NCBI RefSeq assembly: GCF_003034915.1
Contig: NZ_PZJX01000030.1
Coordinates: 1-64,000 of the forward strand
Reading direction: 5' to 3'
DNA from: Mesorhizobium helmanticense
GTDB lineage: Bacteria; Pseudomonadota; Alphaproteobacteria; Rhizobiales; Rhizobiaceae
Length of the DNA stretch: 64,000 nt
Shown here: piece by piece, positions 8,325 through 15,472 of the stretch
Layout: the number at the start of each line of letters is the position of its first letter
Position numbering within the stretch: position 1 is the first letter of the stretch
The notes under the pieces: generated by a model
Told to the model about the DNA's origin: nothing
What the model saw: only the letters and a program-made list of their open reading frames with translations
Databases searched by the model: none
Translations under genes and position numbers: made by a program

Positions 8325-9025
8325 TCGATGTCAATCCGTCGGCCGACGCGCCGCGCCAGCACTTCCGAGGCGACAAGGGCCGCCATCGAAATGACGATCG
8401 AGATCAGCGTCAGCCTGAGCGCGCCTTCATCGCCGCCAGGCACCTGGGTAAAAGTGTAGATCGCCGAGGGCAGCGTCTGCGTTTCGTTTGGGATGTTGGA
8501 AACGAAGGTGATCGTCGCGCCGAACTCGCCCATCGCCTTGGCGAAGGACAGGATTGCACCGGCAATCAGGCCGGGCAGGATCAGCGGCAGCGTGATGGTG
8601 GCGAACACGAGCAGCGGATTGGCGCCAAGCGTCCCGGCCGCCGCTTCGATTCTGCGGTCGACCGCCTCGATCGACAGCCGGATCGCTCGCACCATCAGGG
8701 GAAAGCCCATGATACCGCAAGCCAGAGCCGCGCCCGTCCAGCGAAACGAAAAGACGATGCCGAAATGCTCGGCGAGGAACGCGCCGGCCGGCCCGCGCCT
8801 GCCGAACGTCAGAAGCAGCAAATAGCCGGTCACCACCGGCGGCAGGATCAGCGGCAGATGCACCAGCCCGTTGAGCAGCGTCTTGCCCCAGAATTTTCCA
8901 CGGGCAAGAACGAGCGCGATCAATATGCCCGGTGGCAGGCTGAAAAGCATCGCCACGGTCGCCACCTTGATCGACAGCCGGACCGCATTCCATTCGTCGG
9001 CAGTGAGATCCAGCAGCCAGTTCAT
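8321..9025 (-). CDS. modB: Molybdate ABC transporter permease
   Basis: 234-residue inner-membrane permease with about five hydrophobic helices. The cytoplasmic EAA-type loop reads GEFGATITFVSNIPNETQTL, a ModB hallmark, and the protein opens with LTADEWNAVRLSIKVA as is usual in ModB. It pairs with ModC and receives molybdate from ModA. It overlaps modC by 4 bases and lies 16 bases after modA, so the three form one operon. Confidence 0.95.
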   Translation of the reverse strand: MNWLLDLTADEWNAVRLSIKVATVAMLFSLPPGILIALVLARGKFWGKTLLNGLVHLPLILPPVVTGYLLLLTFGRRGPAGAFLAEHFGIVFSFRWTGAALACGIMGFPLMVRAIRLSIEAVDRRIEAAAGTLGANPLLVFATITLPLILPGLIAGAILSFAKAMGEFGATITFVSNIPNETQTLPSAIYTFTQVPGGDEGALRLTLISIVISMAALVASEVLARRVGRRIDIE

Positions 9026-9041
9026 GCTTCGGTTTCGTGCC

Positions 9042-9839
9042 TCAGTTGCTCGGCGTCAGGACGGTGAAACCCTGCTCTTTGAAGAGCGCGCCGGCCGTGG
9101 CGGACTGCAGGCATTTCAGGAAGGCCGGTGTATCCTTGTCCTTCGAGTCGGCTGTCTGGGCAACGGGGTAGATGATGGGCGGGTGCGAATCCTCCGGGAA
9201 GGTGCCGATCACCTTGACGCCCTTTTCGGCATGGGCGTCGGTGGCATAGACGATGCCGAGGGGCGCTTCGCCGGTCGAGACCAGCTTTAGCGCCGCGCGC
9301 ACATTCTCGGCCTGCGCCACCTTGCTCTCGACCGAAGACCAGATCCCAAGCGATTCAAGTGCGGCCTTGCCGTATTTTCCGGCCGGCACCGCCTTGAAAT
9401 CGCCCATGGCGAGCTTGCCGTCGCCGATGAGCTTGGCCAGATCAAAACCCTTCTCGATCTTGGTTTCGACAGTGGAATCCTTCGGCGCCACCAGCACGAT
9501 CTCATTGCCGAGCAGCTTCACCTCGGTGTCCGGCTTGGTCAGCTTCTGGTCGGAGAGATATTTCATCCAGTCGAGATCGGCCGAGATGAAGATATCGGCC
9601 GGCGCGCCGCCCTCGATCTGCCTGGCCAGCGCCGAACTCGCCGCATAGGAAATGGTCGCCGCTTCGCCGACATCGGCCTCGCAGGCCTTGTTGACGGCAT
9701 CGAGCCCATCCTTGAGGCTGGCCGCGGCGAACACCACCACCTTGTCCTCGGCATGCGCCGCCGGCATTACAGCCGTCAGCGCCGCTGCAAAACCAGCGAT
9801 CGCAATCGCCCTCAATCCAAGACCTTTGCGCGCTACCAT
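9042..9839 (-). CDS. modA: Periplasmic molybdate-binding protein
   Basis: 265-residue substrate-binding protein of the molybdate importer. A signal peptide (about residues 1-29, ending PAAHAED) precedes the ModA fold: VVVFAAASLKDGLDAVNKAC, SYAASSALARQIEGGAPADIFISAD and the C-terminal FLKCLQSATAGALFKEQGF. The open frame runs further upstream, but ATG at 9839 with GGGAG ahead gives a proper signal peptide. It is first in modABC and has a ModE-like operator 49-72 bases before the start. Confidence 0.95.
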   Translation of the reverse strand: MVARKGLGLRAIAIAGFAAALTAVMPAAHAEDKVVVFAAASLKDGLDAVNKACEADVGEAATISYAASSALARQIEGGAPADIFISADLDWMKYLSDQKLTKPDTEVKLLGNEIVLVAPKDSTVETKIEKGFDLAKLIGDGKLAMGDFKAVPAGKYGKAALESLGIWSSVESKVAQAENVRAALKLVSTGEAPLGIVYATDAHAEKGVKVIGTFPEDSHPPIIYPVAQTADSKDKDTPAFLKCLQSATAGALFKEQGFTVLTPSN

Positions 9840-9887
9840 GAAAAACTCTCCCAGGTTTTGAAATCCGCTCGGCTCGAAGCCTGCCAC

Positions 9888-9911
9888 CGATATATCTGGA
9901 TGAACATAACA
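9888..9911. promoter_or_regulatory. ModE-like operator upstream of modA
   Basis: Bases read cgatatat-N9-cataaca. The E. coli modA operator as I recall it is CGTTATAT-N9-CATAACG, so spacing is identical and 13 of 15 half-site bases agree. It lies between divergent modA and the Mop relic, about 50 bases before modA. Repression of modABC by molybdate-loaded or apo regulator at this site is inferred from the match and from the ModE-like gene in the operon. Confidence 0.65.
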
Positions 9912-10013
9912 AGGGAAGGCTTTTGGCTCAGCGCAGCCATTGTATCTTGGTGCCGTCGCGGCCTGCGATGAATTGGATTGGATACAGCGAGACCAGGTCG
10001 AAGGAGACGTCGC

Positions 10014-10153
10014 ATGAAATTTGCAGCGTCCTTTGCGCGTCCGAAAGGACGCGCGGCGCTGTAACGAGACGGCCGCCGATCTCAAGCCCGAAAAAGGGCA
10101 AGCAGGCCTATGCCGTAGTCGAGGCATCGGACGTGATGGTCGGCACCGCTTAG
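10014..10153 (+). pseudogene. Decayed Mop/TOBE molybdate-binding gene
   Basis: An ATG with a strong AAGGAGA site opens at 10014 and reads MKFAASFARPKGRAAL then stops at 10064. From about 10063 another frame reads NETAADLKPEKG, and after a one-base shift near 10095 a third reads KQAYAVVEASDVMVGTA ending at TAG 10151-10153. Together these resemble the start and C-terminal half of molbindin-type TOBE proteins (MKxSARNxxKG ... NEAAxDLxLKKGKxAYAVIKASDVMVG). About 30 middle residues are missing. This is the bulk of the 326-base gap between modA and the NTF2-like gene; the rest of that gap holds the ModE-like operator. Confidence 0.6.
10032..10051 (+). other. GAAA-tetraloop hairpin in the Mop relic
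   Basis: An 8-bp perfect stem (GCGCGTCC / GGACGCGC) closes on the tetraloop GAAA. It lies in the relic 5' part. It has no following U-run. It may be chance in GC-rich DNA or a leftover regulatory element. Confidence 0.5.
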
Positions 10154-10165
10154 GACGAGCAGACC

Positions 10166-10597
10166 TCAGGTAATGCCGTACTTCCTTAAAAGCGCTTGCT
10201 CATCGCCTGATACCCAGCCGAAAACCTTCGGCTCCCCGTCCAACTCCTGGACGAAGTAGTGAACATCGAAATCTATTACGACATCCGATCGATCCTTGCG
10301 GACATAGGTTGCCGTCCAGGCAACATGGGCGACGCAATGATGTTCATCTACGGGGGAGATACGGACATTGCGTATCCGCATCTCCTTCGTCCCTATCGCC
10401 CGATAGTGCGCATAACCTTGCGCCATGACTTGCTTGAGTTGATCGTCGTTCTTTCCAGTCATCACCCCCGCAGGCGAGGCCGCTATGAAGTCCGAAGCAT
10501 ATAGCGACGCGACCTCATCCATGTCCATGTCGCCGCCGAGGGACTTTTTGAAAGACCTTTCGTATCGCTCGAAGAGCTTCCTTACGCTGGCCTCCAT
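10166..10597 (-). CDS. NTF2-like (SnoaL/DUF4440-type) protein
   Basis: 143-residue single-domain protein with the pattern of the nuclear-transport-factor-2 fold: an N-terminal helix (VRKLFERYERSFKKSL), a small residue-rich DEVASLYASDFIAASPAG segment, and alternating beta strands ending in KVFGWVSGDEQALLRKYGI. Such proteins are small enzymes or ligand-binding folds; no catalytic identity can be read. A strong GGGAGGAAAT site precedes the ATG. It stands between the molybdate locus and thyA on the same strand. Confidence 0.75.
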   Translation of the reverse strand: MEASVRKLFERYERSFKKSLGGDMDMDEVASLYASDFIAASPAGVMTGKNDDQLKQVMAQGYAHYRAIGTKEMRIRNVRISPVDEHHCVAHVAWTATYVRKDRSDVVIDFDVHYFVQELDGEPKVFGWVSGDEQALLRKYGIT

Positions 10598-10712
10598 GAT
10601 TTCCTCCCCGGGTGCAGCTATGCTGCGTTACCGAAAAGATAATCTCTGAAACAGGGGGCGGCGTCACGCAATTTGGCGTTGGCAATGGCTTGGAGTGTAG
10701 CCCTCTCCAGCG

Positions 10713-11507
10713 TCACACGGCGATCGGCGCCTTGATCGTCGCGTCGGCGAAATAGTTCTCGAGCCGGAAATCCTCGAAACGGAAGGCAAAGAGATCCTTC
10801 ACGTCCGGGTTGATCCACATGGTCGGCAGCGCCCTGGGCGTGCGCCGCAACTGTTCGCGCGCCTGCTCGAAATGGTTCGAGTAAAGATGCGCGTCGCCCA
10901 GCGTGTGAACGAAATCGCCGGGCTTCAGCCCGGTCACCTGCGCCACCATCAGCGTCAGCAACGCATAGGAGGCGATGTTGAAGGGAATACCGAGAAAGAT
11001 GTCGGCGGAACGCTGGTAGAGCTGGCAGGAGAGCCTGCCTTCCGAGACATAGAACTGGAACAGGCAGTGGCAGGGCGGCAGCGCCATGGCCTCGACTTCG
11101 GCCGGGTTCCATGCAGAAACGATCAGCCGGCGGGAATTAGGATTCTTGCGTATCTCTTTCAAAAGATTCGCAATCTGGTCGATGGCGCCGCCATGGCCGT
11201 CCGGCCAGGAGCGCCATTGCTTGCCATAGACCGGGCCGAGATCGCCATTCTCGTCGGCCCATTCGTCCCAGATGGAGACGCCGTGGTCTTTGAGATACTT
11301 AATGTTGGTGTCGCCGGCCAGGAACCACAAGAGTTCGTAAATGATCGACTTCAGATGCAGCTTCTTGGTGGTGGTGACCGGAAAGCCGCGCGCCAGGTCG
11401 AAGCGCATCTGATAGCCGAACACCGAGCGTGTCCCGGTGCCGGTGCGGTCGCCGCGGTCGGCACCGTTTTCCAGCACATGATTCAAGAGGTCGAGATATT
11501 GGCGCAT
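10713..11507 (-). CDS. thyA: Thymidylate synthase
   Basis: 264-residue enzyme converting dUMP to dTMP with methylene-tetrahydrofolate. Visible signatures: DRTGTGTRSVFGYQMRFDL, the catalytic cysteine in ALPPCHCLFQFYV, and the C-terminal ATIKAPIAV. Starting at the ATG at 11507 (MRQYLDLL) gives exactly the length of the E. coli enzyme; an in-frame GTG at 11534 would add nine residues. FolA, encoded 6 kb downstream on the same strand, recycles the dihydrofolate it makes. Confidence 0.96.
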   Translation of the reverse strand: MRQYLDLLNHVLENGADRGDRTGTGTRSVFGYQMRFDLARGFPVTTTKKLHLKSIIYELLWFLAGDTNIKYLKDHGVSIWDEWADENGDLGPVYGKQWRSWPDGHGGAIDQIANLLKEIRKNPNSRRLIVSAWNPAEVEAMALPPCHCLFQFYVSEGRLSCQLYQRSADIFLGIPFNIASYALLTLMVAQVTGLKPGDFVHTLGDAHLYSNHFEQAREQLRRTPRALPTMWINPDVKDLFAFRFEDFRLENYFADATIKAPIAV

Positions 11508-11611
11508 TGGCTTCGGCTCGATTCGGGTTGTCACCCATAATAGCCGACTGGCTGTCGGCCGAACATATCAAAGCGCAGGGTTTCGGCAGTACATTCGCCA
11601 ATAGCATTACG

Positions 11612-11637
11612 AGCTGGCGCGGCAAATCGCGCCAGCT
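11612..11637 (-). terminator. 10-bp hairpin after the DUF2853 gene
   Basis: AGCTGGCGCG and CGCGCCAGCT pair perfectly around a 6-base loop, 17 bases past the DUF2853 stop and before thyA. No U-run follows on the minus strand, so intrinsic termination is only possible, not shown. Confidence 0.45.
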
Positions 11638-11653
11638 TCCGCTTCGATGCAGG

Positions 11654-11965
11654 TCAGAGAGAGCCGAGCTTGCCCAGATCCTTGGCGACGAGGTAGTAGA
11701 AGGTCACGCGGCTCTTGGTGTTGTCGGCCGCCATTGCCTTGCAGGTCTTTTCGATGGCGGCATCCGCCTTGCCAGCGTCGGTGACGCCAAGCTTCTTGGC
11801 AGCCCAGTTGTTCCGGACGCGCTCGAGTTCCTTGGGATCCGTGCAGGACACCAGCGAGGAATCGCGGTTCCTGAGCGCAATGCCCAGATGCTTCACGATC
11901 TTTTCGACCGCATCGGCACTTGCCGCGGCGTCGTATTTCTTCACGTCTGCAAGATAATCGGACAT
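11654..11965 (-). CDS. DUF2853 family protein
   Basis: 103-residue cytoplasmic protein with the DUF2853 pattern: MSDYLADVKKYD, VEKIVKHLGIALRNRDSSLV, CTDPKELERVRNNWAAKKLG and VTFYYLVAKDLGKL. The start at 11965 has GAGGGG upstream; an upstream extension lacks a site. A solved member is all-helical, but its role is unknown. It is transcribed alone between thyA and the tmRNA gene, with a hairpin after its stop. Confidence 0.88.
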   Translation of the reverse strand: MSDYLADVKKYDAAASADAVEKIVKHLGIALRNRDSSLVSCTDPKELERVRNNWAAKKLGVTDAGKADAAIEKTCKAMAADNTKSRVTFYYLVAKDLGKLGSL

Positions 11966-12173
11966 CAAAATTCCCCTCGTCGGCGCTACGGGATCCAGTC
12001 GATGAGGGCTGTAGCGCGCTGCCGCGAACTCTGCGCTAGGTCGATTACTCCTCACCGCGGCAAAGCTTCGGTTGAGTGCGCGCGCAAGTCAACCCTCCGC
12101 AATCCACTTTGAGACGGATATGAAACGGCTTTCCGGCCTTTCATTTCTTGCGATGGCCCCCTATATTCGTTTT

Positions 12174-12497
12174 GTCGGCTTGACCGACTATGGCGATAAA
12201 TGGGCGATGAAATAAGCCGTTCGGACCCGGGGGCGGTACCCGGCGCCTCCACCAAAAACCGCTCTTCATGAGGAGCGGCTTTTGCTGGGGGCGAAATAGG
12301 ATCGACGAAGGTGTAAAGATCGTACTTTTGCCCGGCATTGTACCACCGTCATCGGGCTAAACTTATAGTTGCCAACGACAACTATGCGGAAGCTCGTCTC
12401 GCTGCTTAATGCAGTGCGAACGCTTCAAATCAAGCCCTAGGGGTTCGCACTTCTAGGCGGGGTTCGGAGGTACCTGGCAACAGAAACCTCCACTTCT
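12174..12497 (+). ncRNA. ssrA: Two-piece (circularly permuted) alphaproteobacterial tmRNA
   Basis: The gene order is reversed compared with E. coli. The acceptor piece comes first: a T-arm with stem CCGGG/CCCGG (12227-12243), the acceptor strand CGCCTCC at 12244-12250, then A and CCA at 12252-12254. A short spacer containing the stem CCGCTC/GAGCGG follows. The coding piece starts near 12287 with GGGGGCGAAATAGGATCGAC, whose first seven bases pair with 12244-12250. The tag frame at 12371-12409 reads ANDNYAEARLAA then stop. Hairpins at about 12411-12457 and 12466-12492 fit the 3' domain of the coding piece. The outer ends are approximate. It rescues stalled ribosomes with SmpB, which is not in this window. 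Confidence 0.93.
12371..12409 (+). other. tmRNA proteolysis-tag reading frame
   Basis: Thirteen codons give A-N-D-N-Y-A-E-A-R-L-A-A-stop. The LAA end marks tagged proteins for ClpXP, and the AND-Y-A start is of the type recognised by SspB-alpha, encoded 7 kb away at 19245-19772. Confidence 0.93.
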
Positions 12498-12609
12498 CTC
12501 CCCTTCAATCTTATCGCGGCGGCAGGCTTGCCGGTCGATTCCTTGCGTTGCGCACCAAGTGCCCATCGCAAAGCCGTCTGCCAGCAGCACGGCTGCCACA
12601 TCCCAATAG

Positions 12610-13179
12610 ATGGCCAAAAGAATGCAAAACGATTCCGATCGATTCTTCGTGCTGACCGGCGGGCCGGGCTCCGGCAAGACCACATTGATCGAAGCCTTGC
12701 GAAAAGCGGACTTTGCCACCTTGCCCGAGGCCGGGCGCGGCATCATTCGCGACCAGATGGCCATCGGCGGGCCCGCCCTGCCCTGGAACGATCCGGCGCT
12801 GTTCGCCGAACTGATGCTGTCATGGGAGTTGCGCTCCTACCAAGCTGCCCTGGAGCAGAAGGGGCCGGTCTTCTTCGACCGCGGCGTGCCGGACACGCTT
12901 GGCTATCTCAGGCTGACCGGTCTGCCGGCGCCAGACCATGTCAGGAATGCCGCCGAGCGCTTCCGCTATGCCGGCCGCGTCTTCATCGCCCCGCCCTGGC
13001 CGGAGATCTTCGGACAGGACAGCGAACGCAAGCAGACCCTCGACGAGGCTGAACGCACCTATCATGCCCTGGCCGGTGTCTATACCGAATTGGGCTATGA
13101 GCTGGTGCCGCTACCCCGGGCGCCGGTCGAAAAGCGGCTGCGCTTCGTGCTGGCCGAGACGGGATTGCAATCCGGTTGA
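12610..13179 (+). CDS. AAA-family ATPase/kinase-like protein
   Basis: 189-residue P-loop protein. Walker A is GGPGSGKTTL (residues about 17-26). Then come EAGRGIIRDQ, a Walker-B-like VFFDRGVPDTLGY and a C-terminal helix rich in charged residues. The pattern fits the AAA_28 group of small ATPases or nucleoside-kinase-like proteins. The substrate is unknown. ATG at 12610 and a second ATG at 12622 are both possible; neither has a clear ribosome site. It stands alone between tmRNA and the convergent ddl gene. Confidence 0.75.
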   Translation: MAKRMQNDSDRFFVLTGGPGSGKTTLIEALRKADFATLPEAGRGIIRDQMAIGGPALPWNDPALFAELMLSWELRSYQAALEQKGPVFFDRGVPDTLGYLRLTGLPAPDHVRNAAERFRYAGRVFIAPPWPEIFGQDSERKQTLDEAERTYHALAGVYTELGYELVPLPRAPVEKRLRFVLAETGLQSG

Positions 13180-13222
13180 GAAGGCCGGGCGGGCCAGGCG
13201 TTCTTGTTCGCAAGGACAAGTC

Positions 13223-14302
13223 TCAAGTTGCAGCCGGCACATTGGCGCCGGCACGTGCCAGGCCGTGCGCCACGAGCCGGTCGATGACCTCGCCGTAGCT
13301 GACCCCGCTCGCCGCCATGGCCTTGGCATACATGCTGATATCGGTGAAGCCGGGAATGGTGTTGAGCTCGTTCACGAGGGTGCGCATGTCCGCCGTCAGG
13401 AAGAAATCGACACGGGCCATGCCGTCGCAGCCGACGGCGCGAAAGGCCTTGGCGGCAATCTCGCGGATCTTGCCTTCGATCTCCGGCTGCAGCTCAGCCG
13501 GAACCTTCAGTGCGGCGCCGTTTTCATCGATGTACTTGGCATCGTAGCTGTAGAAGCCGTGGCTTTCGGCTGGAATGATCTCACCAGGACGGGACACGAA
13601 CAACCCGCCATTGGTGTCCTCGAGCACGCTGCATTCAATCTCGCGGCCGCTGATGAATTCCTCGGCCAACAGCTTGCTGTCGTGTTTGAGGCCCACGGCG
13701 AGCGCTGCTTCATAATCCCGCTCGGTCGCGACCTTGCTGACGCCGACGGACGAGCCCTGCCGGGCGGGCTTGATGAAGAGCGGCAGCCCCAGGTCGCGCT
13801 GCAGGGCGGCAAAGGTCGGTATATTGCCCGGCGAAATGGTAACGGACCGGGCCGTCGGCAATCCCGCCTCTTTCAGCAGGCGCTTGGCTATCTCCTTGTC
13901 GAGGGCCGTGGCCGAACCGAGGATTCCGCAACCCGCAAACGGCACCCGCGCCACTTCCGCCAGCCCTTGCACCGCACCGTCCTCGCCATGCAGGCCGTGC
14001 AGTACGGGAAAGACGATATCGATCTTCGCCAGTTCGTGCGGCGCGCCACTGGCCGGGATCGCCAGGATGCGGCCACGCCCGCCCGGTACGAGGCAGACCT
14101 CCGTTCCCGCCGCCGGCTTTGCCAGCACCCCACCCTCGAAGCTGCTCAGCAGCCATTGCCCCTCGCGGGTAACGAAGACCGGCACCGCATCATATCTGGC
14201 GGGCTCCAGCGTCCGCATCACATTGGTTGCCGAAAGCACGGAAACCTGATGCTCGGCGGAGCGCCCGCCAAAGAGCACGGCAATGCGCAGTCTGTCCGCC
14301 AT
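13223..14302 (-). CDS. ddlA: D-alanine--D-alanine ligase (DdlA-like)
   Basis: 359-residue ATP-grasp ligase joining two D-alanines for peptidoglycan precursors. Signatures: VLFGGRSAEHQVSVLSA, HGLHGEDGAVQG, PLFIKPARQGSSVGVSK, the omega-loop FYSYDAKYIDENGA as in E. coli DdlA, and VNELNTIPGFTDISMY with metal ligands. The loop is of the D-Ala/D-Ala type, not the VanA type. ATG at 14302 is preceded by GGGAG; a TTG four codons earlier is less likely. It is away from any mur cluster, so it is probably an additional Ddl. A GntR-type palindrome lies about 70 bases upstream. Confidence 0.9.
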   Translation of the reverse strand: MADRLRIAVLFGGRSAEHQVSVLSATNVMRTLEPARYDAVPVFVTREGQWLLSSFEGGVLAKPAAGTEVCLVPGGRGRILAIPASGAPHELAKIDIVFPVLHGLHGEDGAVQGLAEVARVPFAGCGILGSATALDKEIAKRLLKEAGLPTARSVTISPGNIPTFAALQRDLGLPLFIKPARQGSSVGVSKVATERDYEAALAVGLKHDSKLLAEEFISGREIECSVLEDTNGGLFVSRPGEIIPAESHGFYSYDAKYIDENGAALKVPAELQPEIEGKIREIAAKAFRAVGCDGMARVDFFLTADMRTLVNELNTIPGFTDISMYAKAMAASGVSYGEVIDRLVAHGLARAGANVPAAT

Positions 14303-14372
14303 GATATCTCCCAATGGGCTAGCACTAAAGAAAGGGGAGCCGACAGGATGCCGGCAGCTGGATTTTCGTATA

Positions 14373-14384
14373 CTCGTATACGAG
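14373..14384. promoter_or_regulatory. Perfect palindrome CTCGTATACGAG upstream of ddlA
   Basis: A 12-bp perfect palindrome, preceded by a second copy of CGTATA at 14367-14372. The core TCGTATACGA fits the general shape of GntR/FadR-family operators (T.GT....AC.A). It is 71-82 bases before the ddlA ATG. No GntR gene is in the window, so the cognate regulator is unknown. Confidence 0.5.
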
Positions 14385-14434
14385 ATTCGCCTGTGCGTTC
14401 AAGCGGGCCGGTCCGAGCAGTAGCGCAAAAGCCC

Positions 14435-15331
14435 TCAGCCAGCCGCGCCGCAAACCTCCCTTACGCAGCCGCGCAGCCAGCGATGCACTGGATCGGCGTC
14501 GAGCCGCGGGTGCCAGAGCAATGAAATCGTGACCTCCAGCATAGCGACCGGAATGGCAAAACTATGCATTCCGGCGCGCAGATTGCCGGTATATCGCTCG
14601 GGAACAGTGGCAATCAGATCCGACGCCCGGGCCAGGGCCAGCGCGGTCGAGAAGCCGCCGACGACCATGACGGTGTCCCGCTTCAATCCGAACGGTTCCA
14701 GGGCATCATCGACCGGTCCCCTGTCGAGCCCTCGCCGCGAGACGCCGATATGCTCGCCGTCCGCATAACGAGCCGGTGTGATTTCGCCTTGGCTCAACGC
14801 ATGCCCCATTCGCACGACACTGACGAAACGATCCCTGAACAATGCCTGCGTGCGCACCTCCGGACCCGTGGCGCCTCCCACGACGCCCGTCTCCAGATCG
14901 ACGCTCCCCTCACGCAGCGGCGCGCTGTCCTTGTCCGACTTCAGCACAAAGCGCAGCCGCACGCCGGGCGCTTCCTCCCTGAGGCGAGCCATCAGGTCCA
15001 GCCCGAAGTTTTCCGCAAAGCCTTCGCGGGTCCGCAGCGTGAACGTTCGGGTCAATTGCTTGAGATCGGGCTTCTCCGCCGGACGCAGGGCCGCTTTCGC
15101 ATCCTCGACGAGCTGACCGACCCGTTCGCGAAGTTCGAGCGCCCGAGGGGTGGGAACGAGACCGCGCCCGGCCCGGACCAGCAGCGGATCGCCCGTCGTC
15201 TCGCGCAATCGCGCCAGCGCCCGGCTCATTGCCGAGGGGCTAAGCCGCAACCGTCGCGCGGCACGCGCGACGCTGCCTTCCACAAGCAGCACATCAAGGG
15301 TGACGAGCAGGTTGAGATCGGGTGTCGACAT
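14435..15331 (-). CDS. LysR-family transcriptional regulator
   Basis: 298-residue regulator. The N-terminal winged HTH reads LNLLVTLDVLLVEGSVARAARRLRLSP (quoted in parts: VLLVEGSVARAARRL, SPSAMSRALARLRE) and is followed by a periplasmic-binding-like effector domain. It is divergent from a DHA2-type MFS exporter at 15473, with 141 bases between them, the classical LysR arrangement, so it probably controls that exporter. The effector is unknown. Two nearby in-frame ATGs exist; I use the one at MSTPDLNLL. Confidence 0.88.
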   Translation of the reverse strand: MSTPDLNLLVTLDVLLVEGSVARAARRLRLSPSAMSRALARLRETTGDPLLVRAGRGLVPTPRALELRERVGQLVEDAKAALRPAEKPDLKQLTRTFTLRTREGFAENFGLDLMARLREEAPGVRLRFVLKSDKDSAPLREGSVDLETGVVGGATGPEVRTQALFRDRFVSVVRMGHALSQGEITPARYADGEHIGVSRRGLDRGPVDDALEPFGLKRDTVMVVGGFSTALALARASDLIATVPERYTGNLRAGMHSFAIPVAMLEVTISLLWHPRLDADPVHRWLRGCVREVCGAAG

Positions 15332-15472
15332 GCACATACCATAGTACGGTTCGGCCGTGATGTGGCGTCAAATGCACGAATAGAATGCAAATAGTGCGTG
15401 TTCCGCCATATCGCGCAAAAGACTACGTCTCTGACAGCTCCGTTCGAGAGCCATCAGAAGACGGAGTTCACG

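Noticed and set aside
12453..12764. Minus-strand frame downstream of the tmRNA gene, considered as an integrase remnant
   Set aside because: It overlaps the tmRNA end and the AAA gene; no recombinase motif (Arg-His-Arg-Tyr) is present.
15332..15472. LysR T-N11-A operator in the LysR/MFS gap
   Set aside because: Several weak candidates occur around 15370-15396 but none has a clear dyad.
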